A DNA stretch of 64,000 bases, from the NCBI GenBank assembly GCA_028564925.1, contig CM053028.1:445334022-445398021 (forward strand), written 5' to 3'. This stretch comes from Lithobates sylvaticus (Eukaryota; Chordata; Amphibia; Anura; Ranidae). Made by a program: the position numbers and the translations under genes. Position 1 is the first letter of the stretch. Every line of letters starts with the position of its first letter. Positions 46,017-58,825 of the stretch are shown here, piece by piece. The notes beneath the pieces were generated by a model, which did no database searches, was not told the origin of the DNA, and saw only the letters and a program-made list of their open reading frames with translations.

Positions 46017-48056
46017 TTAATGGTAATTAAAATATTTCATTGTTTTTTACAAAGCATTGTTTGCATTTTCATTTAATTTATATCCATAAAAAGGCCCACC
46101 AAAATCCTTGGCGCCAGGCCCAGGATGTTCTTAATCTGGCCCTGCTTGCTACTAAAACTCAAACTCCACGATTCTATATTCACCATTACCAATTTTTATC
46201 CACCCAATACCTTGCAAGTTATCAATTGCCTTCAATATCTAAATGTTCTTGAGCAGTTTGCAAAAGGGCAGATAATACTAGGGGGAGGCTTTATTCATTT
46301 AATAGATCTCTTAAATGACACCTCATCCAGCAGTAAAACTTGAAGACCTTTCAAAACTTAAATGTAATCTTGCCCATTTAAAACCTTCTGGAAAATTACT
46401 ACATCTTACAAATAGAGATTTTTCATTTTACTTTACAGTACATGGTACACATGGAACTGACTATATCTTTGTCACCCAGAGGCTTTTAGACGCTCAACCA
46501 AAAGCAAGTATAGGCCCATTAATATGGTCTGATCTTTCTCTAGTCCTTTGTAGCATAGCCCTCGGGGTTCATGACACTAAGTTTTGTACCTGGTGCCTGA
46601 ATGATATTCTGCTACCAGACACATTATGTGTAATTGACATCACAAATGCCTATAGAGACTTCTTCATCAACCACTCTGCAGACAACACCCCTCTCCCAAC
46701 ACAATGGGAAGTGCTATAGTGTGTCTTACATGGACTGTTTATCTCATATGGTGCATGTCCCAAAAGAGATACACAACTCAAATGAACAAGTTACTGCACA
46801 AACTTACAGTTTTGGATACTAAGAATCACAAATCAGGATCCGATCTCTTTCCTGTACGGCTTACTATGGTGTAACACCATTTACTTGAACTCCAAGACAT
46901 AGTCATAGTAAATTCCAAGACTGGTTTAAACACATCTTATGAAAGCAGTCCCCTCACACACCAGCTAACAAAGATATAATATACTATCCATCTGTTCCCT
47001 ACCCTCGAGCCTAGTACACAAGAACATATACATCTTAAACACACTGAAAGACTATTATTCTAAATTATACAACTTAAACCACAAATCTGGCCTACCCTCA
47101 AATGAAAGGAAAGTGGAAAAAATGTATTTATATTTAAACAACACCCAACTACCCACTTTTTTCTCTAAAGGACTTGAATCCCTAAACTCTTTTTTTGGAG
47201 GATGTACTGCTTCTTACCATCAAACAAACCTGCAATGTAAATGCCCCGGCATCAGATGGCTTTGCTAACAGATTTTAGAAACAATATCAACAAGAATTCT
47301 CCCATCTCTTATTAAAATTCTTTAATTCTATCAAATCAAACTGTCTTTTACCCATAACACATCCAAGTCCTACAGGCACATATCTCATTTTTGTTGTAAC
47401 CAGGCAAGGATGACACAGACCCAAGCACCTACCACCCTTTTTCACTACTAACTGGAGATATTCAACTATATTCCAAAATACTTGCCAATCGCTTGAAACT
47501 TGTACTTCCTTTGAAGATAGGGTTTGTGTCACATAGTGAAGCAAGAACAGCATTAAAACCATCCATCACGACACCCAAAAATGGAATCTCCCACTGTGCC
47601 TATTGTCAATAGATGCTGAAAAAGTATCCCATAAGGTTGACTGGGACAGCCTTAAAATGATTCTGATGAACATCAGACTGAGCAATTCCATGATATACAA
47701 AATAATTTCATTATATACCTTTCCCAATGCCAGAGTTAGGACTAATGGCTCTCTATCCTCTAGTTTTCCTATTGCAAATGGGATGCACCAAAGCTGCCCA
47801 TTCTCCCCAATTTTTTTTTATGTACTCACAATAGAACACCTGGCAATTTCTCTTCAGGCCAACCCCTCCATCTATACAGAACCTCAAACTTGGATTAACG
47901 GAATATAAATTTGTGCTTTATGTGGGTGATTTATTACTTTATGTCTCAAGTTTCCTGGTAATCCTACAAGAATTTAAGATATTTGGTGCCCTTTTCTTTC
48001 CCTACTTCTACAGTTACTTCAACCTAGCACACTTTTTTCCTTTAAATGACAGCAAT

Positions 48057-48983
48057 CAGGGCTCGAGTCCTGTGGGAACGCGTGGGAACGGCACTTTTTT
48101 CACAGCAGGAATGCCATTCCCTTTGCAGGACTAGAGCCGCCCGAGCCAAATGTCAAGATGCATGCAGAGTAGAGCAGGAAGCGCCTGTCTGTAGTAAGTT
48201 TTCTCTCATGTCACGCAGCGCTGCACGCTCCCCGTCGGCCCCTCCTCTCTTCTCGTCTATCCCCATTGACTTGTGACATCATCTGGGATAGACGAGAAGA
48301 GAGCAGGGGCCGCCGGGGAGCGAGCAGCGCTGCATGACATGAGAGAAAACTTACTACAGACAAACGCTTCCTGCGCTACTCTGCATGCTGGCTAGTAAGA
48401 TCCCCTGATGTGCCCTATAATGTGCCCCCTGATGTGCCCCATGCCCTGATGTGCTATGTGCCCCATGCCCTGTGCCCTAACGTGCCCCATGTCCTGATGT
48501 GCTATGTGCCCCGTGCCCTGATGTGCTATGTGCCCCAATGTGCCCCATAATGTGCCCTGATGTGCTATGTGCCCCGATGTGCCCCATAATGTGCCCTGAT
48601 GTGCCCTATATTGTGCCCCGATGTGCCCTGATGTTCCCCATGCCCTGATGTGCTATGTGCCCCATGCCCTGATGTGCCATGTGCCCTGATATGCTATGTG
48701 CCCTGTGCCCTGATGTTCCATGTGGCCTGATGTGCCCCATGCCCTGATGTGCCCCGTGCCCTTATGTACTATGTGCCCTGATGTGCTATGTGCCCCATAA
48801 TGTGCCCTGATGTGCCCCATAATGTGCCCTGACGTGCCATAATGTGCCCTGACGTGCCCTGATGTGCCATGTGGCCTGATGTGCCCCATGCCCTGAGGTG
48901 CCCCATGCCCTGATTTTTTTTTGGTGGGGGAGTGGATCTTGGGTGGGAGTTTCCACACTTTTTTCCCCAGGACTTGACCCCTG
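48057..48983. mobile_element. hAT element, 0.93 kb, non-autonomous
   Basis: Perfect 8-bp target duplication ACAGCAAT at 48049-48056 and 48984-48991. Ends CAGGGCTCGAGTCCTG and CAGGACTTGACCCCTG. An inner palindrome includes CTTCTCGTCTATCCC / GGGATAGACGAGAAG. No transposase. Confidence 0.9.
48395..48912. repeat. GTGCCC-rich minisatellite inside the hAT element
   Basis: Irregular tandem units of CCTGATGTGCCCCATG, TGCTATGTGCCCC and AATGTGCCCTGATG, about 14-22 bp each. Frames on the minus strand (His/Gly/Thr-rich) are artefacts. Confidence 0.85.
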
Positions 48984-49037
48984 ACAGCAATCATCCATAA
49001 AATATCTTGAAGTAGAAATGCCTTATGATCTCTCTGT

Positions 49038-49430
49038 CAGGGCTGGGCTCAGTGGGGCACACTCTTCCATTTTACTCCATAGAAGGGTCAGAAGTTGCTG
49101 TGAAATTTTATTTTAGGCTACATACAAAGGCCTTGGGACTAAAGTTGAGTCCTTTCTCGATACTCAAGAGTGGCCGAGTGATATGGGCTGTGGGTGTGAG
49201 TGGTACATTGTGGGGCTGGGAAGGTGGTGCCAGGAAAGAAAAAGAAAAGACCTTCCAGCGAAACCTCTCATGGGAGTATTCCAGAAAGAAAATGTCTGTT
49301 TGTATTGCCACAGTGGTCAGATCATCAAGAGTAGTGTGAATTTCACATCCAGCCAGTCTTTAATAGACACAGTCAAGCCATGCCAGAAGGTGGTCATATG
49401 GGCTTTGTTATTCCAGACAAGTTCAGCAGT
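49038..49430. other. Unassigned insertion, hAT-like left end
   Basis: L1 text stops at 49037 and CAGGGCTGGGCTCAG begins, a typical hAT start. No matching right end is visible before the next repeat. Two open frames of about 100-130 codons cross it without recognisable domains. Confidence 0.3.
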
Positions 49431-49432
49431 GA

Positions 49433-49573
49433 GTCTAGGTTCACACTATAAATCTCAAATGAATGGGCTCAAATCGCACCGCATCCACACCAAATTCGGC
49501 AATTTTGGGAACGCACTGCATCGCATGGTCGTTTTATACTGCGTTTGCGTCCTGTGTTTGGTGGAGTGTTGTT
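49433..49573. mobile_element. MITE, left half; right half at 62517-62600
   Basis: Starts GTCTAGGTTCACACTA; the matching inverse AGTGTGAGCTGAGGC lies at about 62585-62600. The two halves were one element that received the second L1 at 49574-49590, now duplicated. Interior text includes GCGTTTGCGTCC and GGATCGCTGG. Confidence 0.6.
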
Positions 49574-49854
49574 AAGATTGCACTGACAACACCATCCCCC
49601 GGATGTGAGATCCCCTTAGATTGTCCCCTGCAGAGGGTGGAGGTGGTCAAATATTTGGGGCTGCGTATCTCCAACTCCGTATCAGACTTTGTTGCTTTGA
49701 ATGTCGATCCACTTTTGACTACACTGAAATCCAAACTGCAGGCATGGCAGAATCTACCTCTGACACTCATAGGTAGAGTGAATTTAGTTAAAATTAAGTT
49801 TTTACCTCTATTTTTATATATATTCCGGAATTCCCCTGTTTGGATTCCGAGATA

Positions 49855-51474
<1,620 letters not shown>

Positions 51475-51675
51475 TATATTTTCAAAAGAATAGATCAGCT
51501 CATAACTAATTTTCTGTGACAGGGGCGACACCCCCGAATTAAGCTCCGGGTGTTACAACTGCCGTGGAAACAAGGGGGAATGGCGGTCCCAGACTTTCAC
51601 AGATATTTCTTAGCGGGTCAGCTAGTATTCCTACATAGGTGGTTTACGGTACCTGAGGATGATAATACACTACAA

Positions 51676-53079
51676 TGTCTTTTGTCTGCTGCATAGTATT
51701 GTTTGCCCCCAAACACCCCCTAAAATATGCACAAATGTTTGCTGTGTGGTTTACTTCATGTAGAGCCCCCCTTTTTTTTTTTTTTTTTCTAGGAACCCCC
51801 TCCCCCAACTGCTCTGTCAGATGGATGTAGTGCAAGGGGCTGCCTCCATACATTCCATTTCCTAATTTTTTGTCTTCTTTCCCTCCTATTAGCTTGCTTG
51901 GTAATTTAATAATGTCACACTGTGCCTGCCTTTTTTGGGGGGGGGGGGAAATGTTATTTGATCTTTCCTGTGGCCTGCCAATAGTGTTAAGTACAGAGGG
52001 TCTGGCCAAACTAGCCCACATTATTGAGCCATTTGAGGATGACACTGCTCCGGGACCAATATATGGAATACTTTGTGGGTAGGGGGGCCATTGCTCTGCC
52101 TGACGATGTGTGAGAGGCATTTTTTTAATAAATCTGATATTTTAAACAACCTCTGATTTCTTGTCATTTCAGTCTTCTTTTTAGCTTATTTTACTTTGTC
52201 ATTTTTTCCCTTTGCCTTCGACAGTGGTAATGCACTTTCTGGGCAAAAGGAGGTAACAGTCTCTTCTTCCCAAAAAGATTATTCTCATGTGTGTTTGCTA
52301 CCTAATCTTTGGTCTAGAGAAGGTTTGTCCTGCATAACTGACACCCAAAATACTCCTTTTCAGCACCAGGTCTGACATGTGTGTATTCTCCAAAATGCTG
52401 TGCTCCGTGTTTTCGTACAAAGCACTGTGGGTGTCATTTACATAAGTCAAATCCGCTATGCTCTACAAGTGCATTGAAAAAGTTCCCTGGGAAAGGAAAT
52501 TGCAGTGCAAAGTGGATTTGCCTTTAGTAAATAACACCCATTGCCCCCCATATCCTTTACATTTTACATACATAATGCATTGTTTTAGTTAAATAAGGAA
52601 GCCACACATTTTGAAAAGTAAAAAAGTTTACTTGGAAAACATTCACAAGTGCGTTTACAATCTTCACGCCAAAACTGACAACATCTTGGTTATTTACAAC
52701 ATTATTTACAAAGATTACGCAATTGGTAAACCAGGCATGGAGCTAAGCAGAACCTATGAAGTAGGAAAGTTCAACTTTGTAAAGTGAAGACAAGATCAGA
52801 CATGACTATATGTTCAAAGTGTGTTTGATCTTGCCTTCATCACATGGGGGGGTCACCCCCGAAAAGTGGAAATTTGGAACATGCACACAATTTGGTTCTG
52901 AAAATGGTCATTAGATGGTAAAGTGTTTGCACCCCCAAAAAAACGTTGCCATTCATCCACCATGATGGGAGCTAGCACATGTGGACACAATGTGTGCATG
53001 TTCCAAATTTCACACAGTTTTTAAGTTGCAAATGTGTTCAGAAGCTGGCACAAATGTGTGTAAATTACTTGGTGCTTTT
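51676..53079. other. Left part of the block, no gene recognised
   Basis: Apart from the MITE at 52436 there are only short open frames. A 158-codon minus-strand frame (51644-52120) has no known domain and runs into the duplicated LINE segment. If a transposase gene was once here it is no longer visible. Confidence 0.4.
52436..52545. mobile_element. Short MITE copy, relative of 10406
   Basis: GTGTCATTTACATAAGTCAA and TTTGCCTTTAGTAAATAACAC form its ends, and AGTGCAAAGTGGATTTGCC matches the subterminal part of the MITE at 10406. Internally deleted. Confidence 0.65.
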
Positions 53080-54434
53080 TCATATTTTTCCTAAAACATC
53101 AATGATGTTCTTCAATTTTTGTTGAACATCATTGATGTTTTGCTTTATGTAATCTAGATCTCGATTGCAGACCATTATCTCTCCGATGAGTACGTGGGCA
53201 CTCTCTGTGGTAAAGTGCGATTTTTCTTCCACAACATCCACGTCACCTAAAAAACCACAAACAAAAAAAATGGGGTGTTGGAAATGAGGCAGCCATACAT
53301 GGATTAGCTTACCAGTAGCTGTGTTCTCCCACACTCACCTGTTGTGGTGACAATTTCTCCAAGTTCGATGATCTCTCCTTCCTCCTCCTCCTCCTCTGCT
53401 TCTGCTCTTTCCACTTTTTTGGGAGGTGTTGGTTTGGGGGTTTCCTCAGACGGCCCAAGTTTTCGCTCCCCTATGAGAATGTCCAAAAGGAAGATTTAGC
53501 AACACAAGCTATTGAGGGCAGAAATAGGAAGTGACAAACATTGCTTGAAAGTGACGGACACTATTTTAGTTTGGCCAGTTACAAATGTCAACTACATGAA
53601 TGAAGTCACTTTGTAAAGGTGCTAAACTGACTAGCTTTTTGGTAGAAGTTTGTGTGATGGAGACCCCCCTCTAGTATCCACTGGAGCACATGTGTGGAAA
53701 AGCATAATAAAAAGGGGGTTTGGGTGTCCCAGCACTAGTGCTCTAGAGTCCAGATGGGTAAACAGCTACTGAGTGACCTCTCCTTTACATTGAATAAATT
53801 GGCTTTTACATTCTTGATGACATTTCTAGTGAGAACAAACTTCCTTTCCCCCAAAAAAACACCAAACATCGTATTATAAGTGGCCGAACGATCGAGGTTG
53901 CGTACGATCGAATGCACACACACACGACCATGACAGTGGCAGAAAGATCGAGGCTGAGTACGATCGAATGCACAGACGAACCTGAAGTGGCCATTTTGGA
54001 ATGTACAACTTGGTAAAAATCAAAACACAATGGAGCAGTATGCAAGCAAGAAATCAAACACAAAACACAACTACTTACTTTTTTGAAGAATTCTCTTGAT
54101 CTTTCTGTACTGATCGGCCTCCCTCAGTTTCAGGTCTGACCAGCGTTTCCTGAGTTGCTCCTTGGATCGTTTGTACCCCAAAATTATTGTACAGCCTCCT
54201 CACAACTTTAGACATGATCTTGGCCTTGCGGACATTGGGGTTGAGGTAAGGCCCATACTTCCCATCATAGTCGCTCCTCTTTAATATGTCAACCATCTCC
54301 AACATTTCTCCAAATGACATATTGGAGGCCTTGAATTTCAGGTTCCGGGATCGGGACGTTTCTGCCTCCGGACTTTCCTCGTCCTCCTCCTCGTTGGTGG
54401 GATATTTGTGGCGCACCTGCTGTGTCCCCGCCAT
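53080..54434 (-). pseudogene. Myb/SANT-trihelix DNA-binding protein, three exons, one frameshift
   Basis: Exon 1 54434-54079 (donor GTAAGT), exon 2 53470-53339 (acceptor CTCATAG, donor GTGAGT), exon 3 53246-53080 (acceptor TTTTTTAG, stop TGA). Intron phases agree (phase 1 at both junctions), giving about 217 residues. N-terminus acidic, then MSFGEMLEMVDILKRSDYDG, and the trihelix-type motif KEQLRKRWSDLKLREADQYR at the end of exon 1. Exon 2 is Lys/Pro then Glu-rich; exon 3 ends in a short coiled coil (DYIKQNINDVQQKLKNIIDV). One extra base around 54170-54172 shifts exon 1 before KRWSDLK. The role, by analogy with Harbinger Myb-like proteins, would be binding of transposon ends or nuclear import of transposase; this is inferred. 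Confidence 0.7.
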
Positions 54435-54557
54435 GTGCTCTCCCCACTACGCCGTAAAGAGAAGGGGTGGGGAATAGACGAGAAAGATCGTCAGGGGCGG
54501 GCGGAGTTTGAAGCATGCGCAGTGTATATAAAACGTCACACGCCTGTGTCGTAGCCA
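54435..54557. promoter_or_regulatory. Bidirectional promoter between the trihelix and MADF genes
   Basis: About 110 bp between the trihelix ATG (54434) and the expected MADF transcription start. A TATA box TATATAAAA lies at 54525-54533 in plus orientation, about 25-30 bp upstream of GGGAGACGAGG. The preceding GGGGCGGGCGG is an Sp1-like GC box. AAGCATGCGCAG recalls the GCATGCTCAG text in the related MITEs. Confidence 0.5.
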
Positions 54558-56225
54558 CGATCTGGGAGACGAGGGGAGAGAAAACTCACACGAGACGATC
54601 GCTACAAACGAAGGTACAATTTAACGTTGGTACATAACTAGCCTAGACTGATTTGAACTTGAGGCTTCTTTATGGAGAAGATTAGGAGAGTTTAGCCTGA
54701 CAGAATTTTGAGGGTTTTGTGTGTTGTTGTGTCTTGCAGAGATTGATATGAAGGGATTCAACGACATGAGTTTTCTCCCCCTCTTCATTGCCAAATACAG
54801 GGATTTTCCCATATTGTGGCAGGGTATACACCCACATTACACCAACAAACCAAAGAGGCACGCAGCCCTGGAGGAACTTGTGGAATTTGTCAAGCCAAGG
54901 TTCCCCACGGCAACTGTTGATGATATTAGAAAGAAAATTGGCAGCCTGAGGAGTGCGTATATCAGGGAGAGGAAGAAGGTCGTGAAGTCTGAGGAAACTG
55001 CAACTTCAGCAGATGAGGTCTATGTCCCCAAGCTCTGGTACTATCAGAGTCTCCATTTTCTGAAGGACCAGGCTGATGTCACGGAGCCAACCTCAACTCC
55101 TCCTTCCACGCTTCCTTGCGCACAGCCCACCCCTGATGAGGCTTCCGAGGAGCAACCTGGGCCTTCCAGTCTGGAAGAGGTGGAGGAGCCCAGCTTGTTC
55201 CAGGTATAGTAGTTTTGCTACCATTTATGGGAATAATGAATGATGTTCACTTAATTCAGGATCGCCAATTGCTTAGTTCCTAACGTGTTTGACATATCAA
55301 CAGACAGTGGTGTGGGAGACATTTGGGGCCAGAATCTAAACTGCTGGGCTGAGAATTGTATGGTTTTCTATTTGTAAACATTTTGCACCAGTCACTAGAT
55401 GAGAATTGTGTGTGTTTGATGAACAAATAACTGAAACTATGTCCCTTTTTCCTACACAGGAAGACCTCAGCCAGGAGGTGGCTGTGGAAGGTGGCAGTCA
55501 GGAGGAGGCAGGGGTTAGTGGCAGCCACCAGCTGGGTAGTGGCAGCCAAGAGGGGGCTAGGCCTCGGAGCCTGACTGACACCCAAACCCCTCCCCTCCGC
55601 CCTCCGTACAAAAGGGCGAGAAGGGGGGGTTATGCGGCACAGTCAGCGCTCCGGATGATAAGAGAGGCTTCAGACTCCCTACATGCCACACCCGCCGACG
55701 AGGAGACCTTGGCTCGGTGGTTGTCACAAAAATGATGGGTATGGAGGTGAGGCAACGCAACATGTGTGAGGGGCTCATCCTCCATGTCCTAAATAAGGGT
55801 AGGGCTGGGGAGATGACCCCACTCACACATGTTTGCCATAGCTACCATGCTCCACCTCCTCCTCCTCCTCCTCCTCCTTCTGCCACCCCACCAGCACGAC
55901 AGCCCCAGCGTGCAAGGAAGCGTGGAAGGAAGACCTGAGAGTGACGACCTGGAATCAGTCTGGTCTGAGAGAAGATGGAGCCTCTTGTAGTACCAGAGCC
56001 TGGGGACCTAGATGGCATCTGCTGCAGTTCCGGATACTTTGGACTTCACGACCAGATTGCACTCCCCTTAATATACGTACTCCTCAGGCCCCCAATTTTC
56101 TACGCTTGAACAATGATGGTTGCCGTGGGGGGCCAAGACTTTGCAAATTCCCCAAGTTTCACCATGGCTGCGTTCCTCTTTGGTTTGTTGGTGTGACCTA
56201 AATAAAGGTTTTTTTGATTTGAAAT
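54558..56225 (+). pseudogene. MADF-domain DNA-binding protein, spliced, C-terminal frameshift
   Basis: A noncoding exon ends at 54613 (AACGAAG|GTACAA). Exon 2 54740-55203 begins after TCTTGCAG, with ATG at 54748, and ends CAG|GTATAG. Exon 3 starts at 55460 after CCTACACAG, in the same phase. The MADF domain (Myb/SANT-like in Adf-1) occupies about residues 8-105: FIAKYRDFPILWQG, VDDIRKKIGSLRSAYIRE and VPKLWYYQSLHFLKD. A Pro/Glu/Ser-rich spacer follows, then KRARRGGYAAQSALRMI. The frame stops at 55733-55735 right after ARWLSQK; a good frame continues from MMGMEV to RKRGRKT at 55938, so one A seems lost from an A run. AATAAA at 56201-56206 ends the gene. Confidence 0.75.
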
Positions 56226-56734
56226 AATCATTGACTATTGTGTTTTACTTTGCTACAATGACAGTTTTTCTTTGAGTAGGCTGGTACATATCACTAATCC
56301 TAAAGTAGAATTAACAAGGGGCACCAACAACAAACAAACTCCTAGTAAATGTAAGCAAGAAATACAAATGTAAATAATGTGTTTTTGGTAATTTGAGACA
56401 CACAACCCCCCTCCAAAAAAAAAAAAAAAAAAAAAACATTCAAATATGTATTCCCCAAAAAAAAAAAAAAAAAAAAAAAAAGACAAATCATGGTAAAAAA
56501 ATAACAAAGATTCTTTTCCGTTCAGAGTAAAAATAAACATGTAGTGTATAAATGCTGCAAAGTAATAAAGAAGTAAGTTTGTGAGAAGTGCGGGTGAATA
56601 GGAGCAGCTAAAAGATGTCATTCTTGTTGCATTGTAAAGAAAAAGAGAATGCGCTGCATTAAAGACATTTTAACATTGCAGCGTGACGAATGTGCTGTGT
56701 CGATTAGGAAAGGTAGTTTTACCTGACCGAGCGC
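56226..56734. other. No gene; long A runs
   Basis: Between the MADF gene and the MITE-like end. Two poly(A) tracts at 56417-56436 and 56458-56481 and scattered AT-rich DNA. Inverse pieces GCGCTGCATTAAAG and TAACATTGCAGCG near 56650-56685. Confidence 0.4.
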
Positions 56735-56976
56735 TTCCGTCACAGAATTTCTTCTGAGCATGCGTAGCACTTTGTCCGTCGGACAAGCGTACACACGCTC
56801 GGATTTGGTGTGATCGGACCGGGTTGACGGCAAATCTTTCCAGCAGGAGATAAGACTTTGTCCGACGGACAAACCGACGAACACTGTCCGATGGTGCATA
56901 CACACGGTCTGATTTTTCAACAACCTTGTCCGATCGGACCAAATTGATGAAAAAGTCCGACCGTGTGTATGGGGCT
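56735..56976. repeat. Terminal sequence shared with TWA-target MITEs
   Basis: Reverse complement of the left half of the MITE at 23083, including GACGGACAAAGTC, CACTGTCCGATGGTGC and GACCGTGTGTATGGGGC. It forms the right end of the 5.3-kb block and stops at TTAA 56977-56980. Confidence 0.8.
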
Positions 56977-57230
56977 TTAAGTGTGACAAACATGCAAAGG
57001 AACAGGAAATGAGGAAGGGGCAAACACTTTTTCACACCACTGTATATTTTCAAAAGAATAGATCAGCTCATAACTAATTTTCTGTGACAGGGGCGACACC
57101 CCCGAATTAAGCTCCGGGTGTTACAACTGCCGTGGAAACAAGGGGGAATGGCGGTCCCAGACTTTCACAGATATTTTTTAGCGGGTCAGCTAGTATTCCT
57201 ACATAGGTGGTTTACGGTACCTGAGGATGA
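56977..57230 (+). repeat. 254-bp direct repeat, right copy
   Basis: Duplicate of 51409-51662. It starts inside the Frog Prince right arm and runs into the LINE, which here continues without a break (GAGGATGACACTGCTAATACA). Confidence 0.95.
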
Positions 57231-57689
57231 CACTGCTAATACACTAGAGGCGGCTGTTGTTGGCTCGTATGAAGCACTGACACATCTCCCATATCGGGGT
57301 GTCAGGGCTCCGTATAGACTCACGATATCCATGCGTGCAGCTAGTAGGGCATGGGTAGCAGTGTCCAAGATGGGTAGCGTTTCTAAGATTTCTCCTCACA
57401 CACCACTCTGGAAGAATCCTACATTAACAAACTTCTACGAGTACCCTGATCCAATCATTTGGACTAAATTTGGTATTAAGACGCTGAAGGACATAGTGGG
57501 TTGTGGAAAACTTCTTCAGTTTGACGCCCTGAAAACTAAATTTAATCTTCCCAACACTCACTTGTTCCGGTATCTTCAGCTCAGACATGCATACAATGCC
57601 CAATTTGGAGAAAATGGTATTATCCTGAAAACGAGTGATGTAGAGTCTCTGCTGAGGGAAGACACTTTAGACAAGGCCTTGTCTACAAT
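57118..57689 (+). pseudogene. L1 ORF2 C-terminal segment
   Basis: Open frame of the second L1: LPWKQGGMAVPDFHRYFLAG, SYEALTHLPYRGVRAPYR, ISPHTPLWKNPTLTNF, LRHAYNAQFGEN. These match the region after the reverse transcriptase in L1/Tx1-type ORF2. The frame runs into the hAT at 57690, where ALSTL would have continued in the third piece. Confidence 0.85.
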
Positions 57690-57989
57690 CAGGGCCGGGT
57701 TAACATAGGGGCTATTGGAGCTGCAGCTCCAGGCCCTTACCTTAAGATAGGCCCATTTGCCCAAAAAAAAAAAAAATCACAAAAAAATGATCAACTTTGA
57801 GGGTTGTGGCTCGGCGTCCAGGGGTCACAGACCCCCACCACTGATCAAAATGTGGGGCTCCTATCATCTATGGTTCCGGAGATATGGGGCTCCTTGCGCA
57901 GTTTGTCAGAAACTACATACAGAGCGACAAGTAGTACTTCATTTTCCCATCGCACACGTTCCTGGAAGCGCTCTCGGATTTGGGTGCTG

Positions 57990-58095
57990 CAGCTCACATG
58001 CCTGACGAAGGGGCCCTGCGTGGCTCCAAAACGTTGCAATATCCTTGTATTGTGATCATGCAATAAATCACCCATTTGGACACTATTTGTGTCGT
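57990..58095. repeat. ACGTTGC-type repeat motif
   Basis: CTGACGAAGGGGCCCTGCG, then AAAACGTTGC and GCAATAAATCACCC. Resembles the GACGAAACG + AATAAA arrangement of the repeats at 6086 and 8780. Family unknown. Confidence 0.4.
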
Positions 58096-58825
58096 TCCAT
58101 GGTGTGCTGGCAAATATCTTCACAGTTTAAATACAAGCCTGCACACTCTGTTTGCAGCAGACTGAGAGGATGAGCTCACAGTGCCTGCAGAGTATGACAG
58201 GCAGCACCGCCTGTCAAACTCGCCTATTGATTTCAATGGGGCCAAACTCGCAGTAGCAGCATTGTACAACAATGTAAAACTACCATGCAATGTAAAAAAA
58301 AGAAACAAGGAGGCGGCAGTAGCACCTCATGAATGCCTGTCAGCTGCTGCTATACCACTCTTTGAAAAGCAATCCACAACAGATCACTTTTCAGTACCGT
58401 ATTACCGCAAATGTAAAAAGAAACTTGAAACACATCATCCATTTCACACTCACCACCAACCAAGTCACTCCCCAGCCACTTCCCATGTTAGCCACCTCCC
58501 TTCAACTTATATTACAGGTGACCATTTCCCAACCTGCAGATAAAAGACCCTACTCCAAAAGATATCACTCCCAGTTACACCCCCCCCCCCCCCCACCTGG
58601 CAGCACTGATTGTTTTGGGAAAAACCTGACAGGTTGGTTGTACTCAAGTCAATTAATAGATTGACTTGTGTACAAGCAGCTAGCCCATACATAGATCGAC
58701 TACGGCTGGTCCCTGCTTAATTGGCTTAATTTCAATCCATATATGGCCCGCTTAACCACTACGCAGTCAATAAACATCCTAATACAAACCTTTAAATTTT
58801 TCCTTCCCAGATTCCTTCATCCTCC

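Larger units (their letters stand above)
43227..46144. mobile_element. hAT element, 2.9 kb, non-autonomous
   Basis: Perfect 8-bp target duplication CTTGCTAC at 43219-43226 and 46145-46152. Ends CAGGGCCGGATTAATG and TTCTTAATCTGGCCCTG; subterminal GATCCAGGCCCCTACC left and GGCGCCAGGCCCAGGATG right. No hAT transposase seen. It holds a minisatellite-like stretch, a TTAA-family fragment and a TTAA|AG MITE. Same family as 57690-61591. Confidence 0.9.
43035..49037 (+). mobile_element. L1-type LINE (first), ORF2 remains split by two hAT insertions
   Basis: Pieces 43035-43226, 46153-48056 and 48992-49037. The first and second hold the apurinic endonuclease: LLQETYFATGKT at 43042, ITNFYPPNT near 46188 and the GGGFIHLIDLL remnant of the GGDFN site near 46285, then DYIFVTQRLLDA and IGPLIWSDLS. 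Reverse transcriptase follows: SIDAEKVSHKVDW (47606), NGMHQSCPFSPIFF (47778) and LYVGDLLLYVSS (47914, a changed form of the YADD site). SIKYLEVEMPYDLS lies after the second hAT. Stops and frame changes are frequent. This is an old copy. Confidence 0.85.
51673..56976. mobile_element. 5.3-kb block with two divergent DNA-binding-protein genes (Harbinger-like)
   Basis: Lies between the 254-bp direct repeats. Contains a Myb/trihelix gene (minus, 54434-53080), a MADF gene (plus, 54556-56220) and a shared promoter. Its right end, 56735-56976, is the terminal 240 bp of the MITE family at 23083 in reverse, ending GTGTATGGGGCT|TTAA. Vertebrate PIF/Harbinger transposons pair a DDE transposase with a Myb/SANT-like DNA-binding protein, and the MITEs have TWA targets, so a Harbinger relationship is likely. 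No DDE transposase frame was found; the left end is not recognised. Confidence 0.6.

Noticed and set aside
48653-48998. Minus-strand frames rich in Gly, His and Thr
   Set aside because: Produced by the GTGCCC-rich tandem repeat inside the hAT element at 48057.
51644-52120. 158-codon minus-strand frame as a candidate transposase of the 5.3-kb block
   Set aside because: No DDE residues or Harbinger-like motifs can be seen, and the frame extends into the duplicated LINE sequence.
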